Source: Kitasatospora sp. MAP12-44
Lineage (GTDB): Bacteria; Actinomycetota; Actinomycetes; Streptomycetales; Streptomycetaceae
DNA: 64,000 nucleotides
Direction: 5' to 3'
NCBI RefSeq assembly: GCF_029892095.1
Contig: NZ_JARZAE010000004.1
Span: 1,674,001-1,738,000 of the forward strand
How positions within the stretch are numbered: the stretch's first letter is position 1; every line of letters begins with the position of its first letter. The position numbers and the translations under genes are program-made. Shown piece after piece: positions 25,046 to 32,480 of the stretch. Below the pieces are notes generated by a model. It was not told where the DNA came from and ran no database searches. It saw only the letters and a list, made by a program, of their open reading frames with translations.

Positions 25046-25357
25046 TCACGGCGAGATGCGCATCAGCGGCGCCCGGTCCGCGTCGAGCAGCTCCACGCGC
25101 ATGGGCGGGAGCTTGCCCCGGCCGGTGAAGTAGTCGCGTATCCGAACCGCCGCCAGCGGCAGGCCGGTCGCCAGCGCCGCCGGGACCGGCGCGCTGGACA
25201 TCCAGTGGATGTAGAGCACCCAGTTGTCCCCGTGCTCGTTGCCGCGCTGCTGGGCGGGCTCCACCTCGTGCGCGAGGTCGCCGAGCAGCCTGAGCACGAC
25301 GGCCATGTCCTCGCCGTCGATCCGCGTCTGGTTGAGCTCCACCAGGAGTTCCGTCAT
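25046..25357 (-). CDS. Small hypothetical protein
   Basis: Protein of 103 aa, ATG 25357 preceded by GGAAGGGA. I do not recognise a family. It starts with a strand-helix pattern (MTELLVELNQTRIDGEDMAVVLRLLGDLAH) and ends with LLDADRAPLMRISP, consistent with a small alpha/beta fold. No signal peptide or membrane segment. The gene is convergent with the RsbW-like gene and its upstream side faces the DEAD-box helicase terminator. A longer frame from 25529 on the same strand uses a different reading frame and lacks a ribosome site. Confidence 0.6.
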   Translation of the reverse strand: MTELLVELNQTRIDGEDMAVVLRLLGDLAHEVEPAQQRGNEHGDNWVLYIHWMSSAPVPAALATGLPLAAVRIRDYFTGRGKLPPMRVELLDADRAPLMRISP

Positions 25358-25507
25358 CGGTGTCCCTTCCGAGGGTCTCGCGGTGGTCCACCGGGTTGAC
25401 CACCTGAGCGATCCTGCCCAGCGCCGACGAGGTCTGAACGGGTTTGCCCGGATACATCCGACGGGTGATCAGCGGATCGCCTTCGCACAGGTGGTTACGA
25501 GCACTCG

Positions 25508-25535
25508 GGCGGGTTGCGAGCGCTCGCAACCCGCC
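25508..25535 (-). terminator. Perfect 28-bp palindrome, terminator for the helicase gene
   Basis: Two exact 14-bp arms (25508-25521 and 25522-25535) lie 15 bases past the DEAD-box helicase stop. It would fold as a long GC-rich hairpin on either strand and may act on both sides. No T-run. Confidence 0.7.
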
Positions 25536-25550
25536 TGACCGCTCAGACCG

Positions 25551-27170
25551 TTACGAGCGGTCCGCCCGCTCCGGACGGGACGGGCGCTCGGACCGGCCGG
25601 TGGAGGCGGTGCGTCGCTGCGAGCCGCCGCGCGAGCCGACCGAGCCCGTCGAGCCGCCGGCGCTGGTCGAGCCGCCCTGACCACCCTGACCGCCCTGGCC
25701 ACCGCGCCCGGCGTAGGCGGGACGGCTGCGGCGGTTGCGGCCGGCGCCGGGGCCTCGGCGCGGGCGCTCGACCACCGGGTCCGGGACCACCACGGGCACG
25801 CCGGTGGGGACGCAGGCGCCGGTGATCCGGGCCAGCTCCGGGTCGCCGGAGCGGACCTGGGCGGAGTGCGGGGTGATGCCGGCGACGGACATCATCCGGG
25901 CCATCGACCGGCGCTGGTTGGGCAGCACCAGGGTGACGACCGTGCCGGACTCGCCCGCCCGGGCGGTGCGCCCGCCGCGGTGCAGGTAGTCCTTGTGGTC
26001 GCTCGGCGGGTCGATGTTGACGACCAAGTCCAGGCCGTCGATGTGGATGCCGCGGGCGGCGACGTTGGTGGCGATCAGCGCGGTCACCTGCCCGGCGCGG
26101 AACTGCTCCAGGGTCCGGGTGCGCTGCGGCTGGGACTTGCCGCCGTGCAGCGCCGCCGCCCGCACACCGCTGGCGAGCAGGTCGAGCACCAGGCGGTCGG
26201 CGCCGTGCTTGGTGTCGGTGAACATGATCACGCCGCCCTCGCGCGAGGCGATATGCGCGATGGCCGCGTTCTTGTCGTGGCCCTGCACGTGCAGCAGGTG
26301 GTGCTCCATGGTGCTGACCGTGGCCGCCGAGGGGTCCACCGAGTGGGTGACCGGGTCGCGCAGGAAGCGGCGCACCAGGGCGTCCACGTTGCGGTCCAGG
26401 GTGGCCGAGAAGAGCATCGTCTGGCTGTCCGGGGCGACCTGTCGCAGCAGTTCGGTGACCTGCGGCAGGAAGCCCATGTCGGCCATCTGGTCGGCCTCGT
26501 CCAGCACCGTGATGCAGACCTCGCCGAGCTGGCAGTCGCCGCGCTCGATCAGGTCCTTGAGTCGGCCGGGCGTCGCGACGACGACCTCGGCGCCGCGGCT
26601 CAGGGCCTGCGCCTGGCGGCTGATCGGCATGCCGCCGACCACGGTGGCCATCCGCAGCCGCACGGAGTGCGCGTACGGGGTGAGCGCCTCGGTGACCTGC
26701 TGGGCGAGCTCGCGGGTGGGGACCAGCACCAGGGCCAGCGGCTGACGCGGCTCGGCGCGGCCGCCGGCGATCCGGGCCAGCACGGCCAGGCCGAAGGCGA
26801 GGGTCTTGCCGGAGCCGGTGCGGCCGCGGCCGAGCACGTCGCGCCCGGCCAGCGCGTTCGGCAGGGTGGCGGCCTGGATCGGGAACGGCGCGGTGACGCC
26901 CTGGCGGGCCAGCGTCGAGAGCAGGGCGCGGGGCATCTCCAGCTCGTCGAAGGTCTCGACGGCCGGCAGGGCCGGGGTGGTGCTGACGGGGAGCGCGAAC
27001 TCGCCCTGCGGGGCGCGGTGCTGACGGCTCGACGGACCGGACGGGCGCCGTGCGCCGCCCCCGCCACCGCCGCTGCCGCTGCTGCCGCCGCCGAAGCGCG
27101 AACCGAAATCGCCACGCGAGCCCGAACGGGGTTCGGAACGTCGGTACGAGGAACCAGTGGAACGATTCAT
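25551..27170 (-). CDS. DEAD-box RNA helicase
   Basis: ATP-dependent RNA helicase of 539 aa, likely acting in cold-linked RNA remodelling. The start ATG 27170 (MNRSTGSSYRRSEPRSG) follows AGGAAGG. A Gly/Ser/Arg-rich N-terminal extension precedes the Q-motif area (PFPIQAATLP). Motifs: GRTGSGKT (I), PTRELAQQ (Ia), ATPGRLKD (Ib), LDEADQM (II), SATL (III), ATNVAARGIHIDGL (V) and HRGGRTARAG (VI). The tail is a Gly/Arg/Ser-rich low-complexity RNA-binding extension. It lies 201 bases downstream of a cold-shock gene on the same strand; read-through past a hairpin would link the two. Confidence 0.93.
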   Translation of the reverse strand: MNRSTGSSYRRSEPRSGSRGDFGSRFGGGSSGSGGGGGGARRPSGPSSRQHRAPQGEFALPVSTTPALPAVETFDELEMPRALLSTLARQGVTAPFPIQAATLPNALAGRDVLGRGRTGSGKTLAFGLAVLARIAGGRAEPRQPLALVLVPTRELAQQVTEALTPYAHSVRLRMATVVGGMPISRQAQALSRGAEVVVATPGRLKDLIERGDCQLGEVCITVLDEADQMADMGFLPQVTELLRQVAPDSQTMLFSATLDRNVDALVRRFLRDPVTHSVDPSAATVSTMEHHLLHVQGHDKNAAIAHIASREGGVIMFTDTKHGADRLVLDLLASGVRAAALHGGKSQPQRTRTLEQFRAGQVTALIATNVAARGIHIDGLDLVVNIDPPSDHKDYLHRGGRTARAGESGTVVTLVLPNQRRSMARMMSVAGITPHSAQVRSGDPELARITGACVPTGVPVVVPDPVVERPRRGPGAGRNRRSRPAYAGRGGQGGQGGQGGSTSAGGSTGSVGSRGGSQRRTASTGRSERPSRPERADRS

Positions 27171-27302
27171 GCGAAAACCTTCCTCAGGATGGCACGTCTC
27201 CGGGAAGGCTCCGCTGCGCAAGGGCGCGCGGACATCGCAAGAACGAGCCAGAAATGTGAACTCCACGACAGGCGAGAGCCGTCGAGGCGGCGAAAACGCC
27301 GA

Positions 27303-27336
27303 GGGCCCGCTCCGTGCATATGCGCGGTGCGGGCCC
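27303..27336 (-). terminator. Hairpin between cold-shock gene and helicase gene
   Basis: GGGCCCGC (27303-27310) pairs with 27329-27336, with further pairing inside around CATATG. It begins about 36 bases after the cold-shock stop. It may terminate most cold-shock transcripts with partial read-through to the helicase gene. Confidence 0.55.
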
Positions 27337-27371
27337 CTGCTGCGCGGCGGGTGCCTATGCAGTATGAAAAA

Positions 27372-27575
27372 TTAGAGCGGACGAATGTTCTCGGCCTGCG
27401 GGCCCTTCTGGCCCTGCGTGACGTCGAACTCGACCTTCTGGCCCTCAAGCAGCTCGCGGAAGCCGTTGGCCTGGATGTTCGAGTAGTGGGCGAAGACGTC
27501 AGCGCCGCCACCATCCTGCTCGATGAAGCCGAAACCCTTTTCCGCGTTGAACCACTTCACGGTGCCCTGAGCCAT
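27372..27575 (-). CDS. Cold-shock domain protein (CspA family)
   Basis: Single-domain RNA/ssDNA chaperone of 67 aa. RNP1 is KGFGFI and RNP2 is DVFAHYS in the OB fold ([18 protein letters not shown]), with the typical end [18 protein letters not shown]. The ribosome site GAAGGAG lies about 8 bases before ATG 27575. Its leader holds a terminator-like hairpin with T-runs and a possible 41-codon upstream frame that ends 12 bases before the start, so expression may be attenuated. The helicase gene downstream is a plausible functional partner. Confidence 0.95.
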   Translation of the reverse strand: MAQGTVKWFNAEKGFGFIEQDGGGADVFAHYSNIQANGFRELLEGQKVEFDVTQGQKGPQAENIRPL

Positions 27576-27587
27576 TGAAATTCTCCT

Positions 27588-27713
27588 TCAAGGGGTGACC
27601 GGAATCCGCACTGTGCGGACTCCGCGTCGCCGCGGTGATCCATCCGGGGAAGAGCCGGAAAAAACAAAAAGGCGCCTGGTGGTCACAAACCAGCAGGCGC
27701 ACACAAAGTTCAT
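27588..27713 (-). CDS. Possible leader peptide upstream of the cold-shock gene
   Basis: A 41-codon frame from ATG 27713 (MNFVCACWFVTTRRLFVF...) to TGA at 27590-27588, ending 12 bases before the cold-shock ATG; its stop overlaps the cold-shock ribosome site. Its first third is encoded by the stem of the terminator-like hairpin, a layout seen in attenuators. No clear ribosome site precedes ATG 27713, which is the main weakness. It is too short to be judged from codon use. Confidence 0.35.
   Translation of the reverse strand: MNFVCACWFVTTRRLFVFSGSSPDGSPRRRGVRTVRIPVTP
27660..27700 (-). terminator. Rho-independent terminator-like attenuator in the cold-shock leader
   Basis: On the minus strand, GCGCCTG-C-TGGT pairs with ACCA-C-CAGGCGC around TTGTG (27672-27700) and is followed by CTTTTTGTTTTTT. 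This is the most canonical intrinsic terminator in the window, yet no gene lies upstream of it on that strand: it stands about 100 bases before the cold-shock start. A premature-termination switch is the simplest reading. TACAGT near 27740 is a possible -10. Confidence 0.6.
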
Positions 27714-27914
27714 GGGAACCACAACTGCAACTACCACGACTGTAGCAGGCGGCGGGCCGGGACGGGAGATTCAGTCGAAATCGGCCACCTGAAGCGGCTG
27801 GAGAGGGGGACGGCTGGGACATCAGAACGGGGGACTGCCGGGCGTCCGGCGTCCGCTGGCAGGCTGGCCGCAGGTAGGCGGACGGCGGGCAGCGGAACGG
27901 AAGAGGGCAGACGG

Positions 27915-28271
27915 ATGGCCGAGCAGGGGCAGCCGGGCGTGGCGACCAGTGGTTTTCGGGTCACCCCCGAAGAGGTCCAGATCGCCTCGGTCCAGGTCGA
28001 CAACACGGCGACCACGATCCAGGAGCAGTTGGACGCGCTGAAGGCCTATGTGCGCACCAATGTCGAGCAGTACTGGCAGGGCGGCGCCCACCAGGCCTTC
28101 GACGTCTACATGGCGGAGTGGGACGTCTACGCCGGCATGCTGCACCAGGCGCTCACCGGCATCGCCCAGGGCCTGCGCGGCACCTACGTCAACTACTCCC
28201 AGTCCGAGGACTCCGCGATGCAGAAGATCAACCAGCTGCAGAGCGAGCTGCCGCCGCTCCGGATGGGCTGA
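27915..28271 (+). CDS. WXG100-family (EsxA/B-like) protein 1
   Basis: Small secreted helical-hairpin protein of 118 aa, substrate and partner of ESX/type VII secretion. After a 20-residue flexible N-terminus comes helix 1 (IASVQVDNTATTIQEQLDAL), the turn motif WQG in EQYWQGGAHQAF, and helix 2. The C-terminal signal YSQSE fits YxxxE/D. Start ATG 27915 with GAGGG upstream. It pairs with a second ESX-like gene 93 bases on, followed by EccD, a standard esx-ecc arrangement. Confidence 0.88.
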   Translation: MAEQGQPGVATSGFRVTPEEVQIASVQVDNTATTIQEQLDALKAYVRTNVEQYWQGGAHQAFDVYMAEWDVYAGMLHQALTGIAQGLRGTYVNYSQSEDSAMQKINQLQSELPPLRMG

Positions 28272-28308
28272 GCGCTCCCCCTGGCATTCCCCTTCGGCAT
28301 TCCCCTTC

Positions 28309-28329
28309 GGCGCCAATCACCTTGGCGCC
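28309..28329. promoter_or_regulatory. Hairpin between two ESX-like genes
   Basis: Perfect 8-bp stem GGCGCCAA (28309-28316) with TTGGCGCC (28322-28329) and a 5-base loop, preceded by a duplicated GGCATTCCCCTTC. It may stabilise the upstream esx mRNA or lower read-through. Confidence 0.45.
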
Positions 28330-28364
28330 CTTGAGACTTGAGTCCTGAGTACCGAGGAGTAGCC

Positions 28365-28688
28365 ATGCCGGTCAACGACGGCACATCGATCCTGGTCCAC
28401 GCGCAGCTGGGCGAGGTCGGACCGCGGATCCACGCCTCCGCCGAGGAGATCATCGGCGAGCTGCAGCGGCTGATCACCCTGCTGGGTCCACTGAAGGACA
28501 CCTGGAGCACCAGTGAGGCGGCCGCCGACTACGAGATCCTCCAGCAGGAGTGGAACACCGCCGCGCAGGGCCTGTTCGGGCCCGACGGCGTGCTGGGCAA
28601 CGTCGCGGCGGTGATGAACGTCAACTTCACCAACTACTCCGACGCGGAGTGGGCGAACGTCTCCACCTGGCGCCACCAGTCCTCCTAG
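28365..28688 (+). CDS. WXG100-like protein 2
   Basis: Helical-hairpin protein of 107 aa; ATG 28365 is preferred over an upstream in-frame start for the GAGGAG site just before it. The turn reads DTWSTSEA, where WST replaces the usual WxG. Helix 2 ends in FTNYSDAEWANV, giving YSDAE (YxxxE). It probably forms a heterodimer with the preceding WXG100 protein and is exported by the neighbouring EccC/EccD system (family knowledge plus position). Confidence 0.8.
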   Translation: MPVNDGTSILVHAQLGEVGPRIHASAEEIIGELQRLITLLGPLKDTWSTSEAAADYEILQQEWNTAAQGLFGPDGVLGNVAAVMNVNFTNYSDAEWANVSTWRHQSS

Positions 28689-28728
28689 ACCCAACTCCCG
28701 TATCCCCGAAAGGATCTGACCGCACATC

Positions 28729-30141
28729 ATGGCCGACGAGTACTGCCGGATCACCGTGGTCGGCGACCGCCGGCAGCTGGACCTCGCGGTTCCGGCCGGA
28801 GCGCCCATCACGGACTACGTCGACGACCTGGCGAAGCTGTGCGCGCTGGAGGAGAACGACCTCATGCCGCCGGCCTGGTCGCTGGCGACCGGCCTGCGGG
28901 GCCCGTTCCCGCCGGAGCGCTCGCTGGCCGAACTCGGCATCGCCGACGGCCAGGTGCTCTACCTGCGCGACCTGCTGACCGGCGAGCTCGAGGAGCCGCT
29001 GGTGCTGGACGTCGCCGAGCAGGTGGCGCAGGCCTCCGGCCAGTTCCTGGACAGGCCGTGGAACGCGGTCAGCCGCGCCACCACCGTGCTGCTCAGCGGC
29101 CTGGCCTGGCTGGTGGCCGCCGTGCTGGCGCTCGCCGTCGCGCAGCCCGTACCGACTGCCGTACCGACCGCCGTGGTCGGCGCGGTGGCCGCGGCCGGCG
29201 GGCTGCTGGCGCCGCTGCTGGCCTGGGTCGCCCGCGAGCGGCGGTGGTCCGTTCCGGTCGCGGTGCGGGTGCTCCTCGCGCTCTGCTCGATCCCCGCGCT
29301 CGCGGTGGCCGGCTGGGCGCTGGTGGCGGTCCGCTGGTCGCCCGCGCTGACCACCGGCGCCCATCCGGCGATGACCGGCGACGGCCTGGCCGCCGCCGCG
29401 GCGGCGGGCGGCCTGCTGCTCGGCGCCGCGCTCGCCTACGCCGCCGCCAGCGGGGTCACCACGCTGGCGGTGCTGGTGGCCGCCGCGATCGGCGCCTGCT
29501 CGGCCGGCCTGCTGGCGGCGCTGCGCGCGGACGCCGACCAGTGCGCGGCCGTGCTGGCCATCGTCGCCTTCCTGCTGCTCACCGCGGCCCCCGCGACGGC
29601 CGGGCGGATCGTCGCCACCGCCTTTCGCCGCCGCCCGGATGCCGGCGAGGGCGCGGACGAGGGCGAGCAGGTGCGGGCTGCGGTGCGCACCGCCATGGCG
29701 CTGCTCGCGGCCTGGGGCATCCTGCTGGCCCTGGTGCTGGGCGGCTCGCTGGTCCTGCTGGGCGGCTCGCGCTCGGTGTACGGCGCCGCGATCGCCGGCT
29801 GCCTGGGTGTGGCGCTGCTGCTGCGGGCCGGTTCGGCCAAGGTGGTGGTCGAGGTGGTCCCCGGCGCCGCCGCCGGCGCGGCCGGCCTGTTCGCCCTGCT
29901 GCTGACCGGCCCCACGCACCTGCACTGGCCCGGTTGGACGGTGCCGGCCGCACTGGCCACCGTGGGCCTGGCGATGCTCGGCTACGGCCTGCGCCGCCTG
30001 CTGCGCCGCGACCTGCGCGCGCTGCCGCGACCCGAGTGGTTCGCCACCGCCGGGGCCGTGCTGGGTGCGCTGAGCATCCCGCTGATGCTGGCCGGCTTCG
30101 GCGTGTTCGGCGCCCTGGTCGGGATGGGCAGGCACCTTTGA
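28729..30141 (+). CDS. eccD: Type VII secretion integral membrane protein EccD
   Basis: Channel component of the ESX secretion complex, 470 aa. Residues 1-90 form a ubiquitin-like YukD domain (CRITVVGDRRQLDLAVPAGAPITDYVDDLAKLC). About eleven hydrophobic helices follow, from VSRATTVLLSGLAWLVAAVLALAV to the C-terminus IPLMLAGFGVFGALVGM, with a cytosolic Arg-rich loop (RRLLRRDLRALPRP). Length and layout match actinobacterial EccD. It follows the esx pair; EccC is encoded 28 kb to the right in the same orientation. The 3' end runs into 15-bp repeats shared with the opposing regulator gene. Confidence 0.88.
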   Translation: MADEYCRITVVGDRRQLDLAVPAGAPITDYVDDLAKLCALEENDLMPPAWSLATGLRGPFPPERSLAELGIADGQVLYLRDLLTGELEEPLVLDVAEQVAQASGQFLDRPWNAVSRATTVLLSGLAWLVAAVLALAVAQPVPTAVPTAVVGAVAAAGGLLAPLLAWVARERRWSVPVAVRVLLALCSIPALAVAGWALVAVRWSPALTTGAHPAMTGDGLAAAAAAGGLLLGAALAYAAASGVTTLAVLVAAAIGACSAGLLAALRADADQCAAVLAIVAFLLLTAAPATAGRIVATAFRRRPDAGEGADEGEQVRAAVRTAMALLAAWGILLALVLGGSLVLLGGSRSVYGAAIAGCLGVALLLRAGSAKVVVEVVPGAAAGAAGLFALLLTGPTHLHWPGWTVPAALATVGLAMLGYGLRRLLRRDLRALPRPEWFATAGAVLGALSIPLMLAGFGVFGALVGMGRHL

Positions 30142-30160
30142 GCCGCCCGATGTGCGCCGA

Positions 30161-30205
30161 CCGGTCAGCGGACGGCCGGTCAGCGGACGGCCGGTCAGCG
30201 GGCGG
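30161..30205. repeat. Three tandem 15-bp repeats at convergent gene ends
   Basis: Units at 30161, 30176 and 30191 (CCGGTCAGCGGACGG, last with one change) between the EccD stop and the regulator gene. The stop codon of the regulator (30195-30197) is inside the third unit, so unit number could alter the end of that gene. Confidence 0.85.
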
Positions 30206-30881
30206 CGGCGAGCACCCGGCCGGCCGGCGAGCGACCGGGCGTGGACGGCTCGAAGTCGCCCTCCAGCAGGCCGAGTTCGATCGCCGTACGGGTCAGGTCA
30301 GCCTTGTTGCCGACGTTCAGCTTGGACCGGATGCGCTTGACGTAGGTGCTGACGGTGGCCTCGGTCAGGCCCATCCGGCGGGCTATCTGCCCGTGCGTCA
30401 GCCCGTCGGCCAGCCAGCGGACGGTCTCCAGCTCACGCGGCGCCAGCACCCGGTGTTCGGAGGGCCCGAGGTCGTTCAACTCGCTGTGCAGGCGCGGCGC
30501 GAGGGCCGGCGAGACGTGGAAACCGCCCAGCGCAACCGTCCGTACGGCCAGCGCGAACTCCTGGTCGCCGACCTGCTTGGTCACACAGCCCAGGGCGCCG
30601 GCCCGGATCGCGGTGACCAGCCGGTGCGGGCCGGCGAAGTCCGAGATGACCAGGACGTTCGAGAGGGCGGCCAGTGTCCGGATCGACTCGGCGGTGTCGT
30701 CGGCGTGCGGCGCGGGACCGAACACGATGGCGTCCAGCCTCCCGGCCGGCAGCGCGAACTCGCGCACCTCGCAGACGGTGGCGGCCACCCGCAACGCCGG
30801 GTGCTGCGACAGCACCTGCTCCATGCCGTAGCGGGCGAGGTTCTGGTGCTCGATGATGGCGATCTGCGATACGTCGGACAT
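30195..30881 (-). CDS. LuxR-family regulator with degenerate receiver domain
   Basis: DNA-binding regulator of 228 aa; ATG 30881 follows GGAGGCAGG. Residues 1-120 fit a response-regulator receiver, but the key acids are lost: the DD pair is EH (IAIIEHQNL) and the phosphoacceptor position in LDAIVFGPAP is not Asp, while Lys is kept in VTKQV. The C-terminal NarL/LuxR helix-turn-helix is intact (LAPRELETVRWLADGLTHGQ, then RRMGLTEATVSTYVKRIRSK). It is therefore likely phosphorylation-independent. It lies inside the type VII locus, opposite to the secretion genes and divergent from 31287, making it a candidate local regulator. Confidence 0.85.
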   Translation of the reverse strand: MSDVSQIAIIEHQNLARYGMEQVLSQHPALRVAATVCEVREFALPAGRLDAIVFGPAPHADDTAESIRTLAALSNVLVISDFAGPHRLVTAIRAGALGCVTKQVGDQEFALAVRTVALGGFHVSPALAPRLHSELNDLGPSEHRVLAPRELETVRWLADGLTHGQIARRMGLTEATVSTYVKRIRSKLNVGNKADLTRTAIELGLLEGDFEPSTPGRSPAGRVLAAAR

Positions 30882-31286
30882 GACGAGCCTGCCTCCAGCT
30901 CTGTGAACGGTCCCCCGGCGAGAGCAAGCATGCCGCACGCGAACGTCGGCGGGCCTCGACCAGGTGCAGACCACTCCGACAGCCGAAAAGCCCCTCCGAA
31001 GAGCCCGTCGAACTGAGCTGACAGTTCATCAGAAGGGCTTTTGGGAAGCGCGTTTGCCCCTTCGGGCAACCGCTGCCGAGAGGCTGCGAGAACGCCGCCG
31101 AGCTGCCGGCCGGCTGCTCCGGGCCGCGATTTTGTTAGCCCAACCAACGTCATGAGTTCATCGCGCCTTAACGATTGTCGGTCCGTCGCAAACACTGGCA
31201 CCGATAATCTCCGGGTCACAAGCCCTGGCCGGTCCGGGGCAACGGACCCACCACACAACGAGTCCGTCCGCGAATGGGGAGAGCAC
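30882..31286. other. Divergent intergenic region with long inverted repeat
   Basis: No gene is seen in this 405-base stretch. AAAAGCCC (30986-30993) pairs with GGGCTTTT (31035-31042), with a second stem inside (AACT/AGTT). A -10-like GATAAT at 31203-31208 precedes the next gene, without a well-spaced -35. It probably carries the promoters of the regulator and of the 31287 operon. Confidence 0.4.
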
Positions 31287-32480
31287 GTGTCCGAGCAGGA
31301 AACATCGTCAGAGCCGACCGCCTCGGGAACCCCGGCGGCCGTCCCCTCGGACGGCCCCTCGGACGGCCCCCGGACCCGGCGGATTCCCGTCCAGCAGACG
31401 GCACCGGCCGCCGCTGCGGACACCCCCGCGGTCGCGCCCACCGCCGCCCCGGCTCCGGCTCCGGCTCCGGCTCCGGGCGGGCCGATGGAGGAGGCGGACC
31501 GGCACGGTTTCATCTCCGCCTTCATCGGCGGTGTCCGCCCCGAGGGCGACCAGGCACGTTCGGGCAAGCGGCTGCTGGCCATCGGGGCAACCGTCGCCGT
31601 GGTCGCCGGGCTCGGCGCGCTGGTGGTCGGCGCGCTCGCCAGCGGCGACGGCAAGGCGTCCGCGGCCGTCCAGCCGTCCGCCCACCCCGCTGCCCCGACC
31701 CACCCGGCCGGCGCCGCTCCCTCGCTCGTCGCCGCTCCGCCGATCACGCCGGTGCCACCGGGCGGTGTGCCGCAGCCCGCCGCAGCGCCGGTCGCCGTCG
31801 GCGGCGCGCTGCCCCTCGGCGGCCAGCCCGGCCAACCGGTGACCGTGCCGAACGCCCAGGCCGCCGCTCCGCAGGGCGCACCCGCCGCCGCGCCGGCCAA
31901 CCAGCCCGCCGCCATGCCCGCCGCCCCGCAGGCCCTCGCCGCGAAGCCCGGCTACACGGCCGTGGCCGGCCCCGGCTGCAACGGCGGCACCTTCTACACC
32001 AAGGACGCCGACTACACGCTGGGCATCGGCGGTTGGCTCACCTCCAGCGACGGCGGCTACAAGGGCGAGGGCTGCAACGGCAGTTACGACTCCGAGCCGA
32101 TGTCGGGCGACGCGAACAAGTACGACGCGAGCCAGGGCGTGCTGTGGCGCTGGGACTTCAGCAAGTCGTTCACCTCGGCAACCTGCGCGTTCTCCATCTA
32201 CGTCCCGGACAACTCCGACATCACCTACGTCGGCGGCGATCCCACGCAGTACTTCTTCTGGGGTGCGAACTACGCCTACGGCATGAACTTCACCCCGCAG
32301 GGCACGTTCAACATGTCCCAGGTCGACAACCGCGGCCGCTGGGTCAACCAGGGGGCGTTCAACGTCAGCACCGGGATCGTGACCCTCAAGATGGTCAACA
32401 CCGGTATCGACTACACCTCCTCCACCAAGCACGCCCACCACGCCGCAGCTCCCGTCCGGCTCAGCTGCACCGCCGCGTGA
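31287..32480 (+). CDS. Single-pass membrane protein with Pro/Ala linker and extracellular beta domain
   Basis: Protein of 397 aa from GTG 31287, GGGGAG just upstream. Order: disordered acidic/Pro-rich cytosolic part (1-90), one transmembrane helix (LLAIGATVAVVAGLGALVVGAL, near residue 95-120), a long Ala/Pro/Gly linker, then an extracellular domain of about 165 residues starting AGPGCNGGTFYTKDADYTLG and ending in a Cys. Four Cys residues suggest disulfides. I do not recognise the domain. It overlaps the following beta-helix/AAA+ gene by 4 bases (GTGA), so both act together, probably as part of the type VII locus. It is not EccB-like in visible layout. Confidence 0.72.
   Translation: MSEQETSSEPTASGTPAAVPSDGPSDGPRTRRIPVQQTAPAAAADTPAVAPTAAPAPAPAPAPGGPMEEADRHGFISAFIGGVRPEGDQARSGKRLLAIGATVAVVAGLGALVVGALASGDGKASAAVQPSAHPAAPTHPAGAAPSLVAAPPITPVPPGGVPQPAAAPVAVGGALPLGGQPGQPVTVPNAQAAAPQGAPAAAPANQPAAMPAAPQALAAKPGYTAVAGPGCNGGTFYTKDADYTLGIGGWLTSSDGGYKGEGCNGSYDSEPMSGDANKYDASQGVLWRWDFSKSFTSATCAFSIYVPDNSDITYVGGDPTQYFFWGANYAYGMNFTPQGTFNMSQVDNRGRWVNQGAFNVSTGIVTLKMVNTGIDYTSSTKHAHHAAAPVRLSCTAA

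Noticed and set aside
31274..32476. Upstream extension of the beta-helix/AAA+ gene through the 31287 gene
   Set aside because: The extended part is an Arg/Pro-rich shadow of the membrane protein gene; GTG 32477 overlaps its stop and begins a coherent domain.
31287..32480. Considered as EccB
   Set aside because: It has a single transmembrane helix, but lacks the EccB repeat-domain pattern and typical length; the external domain is about 165 residues and unrelated to what I know of EccB.
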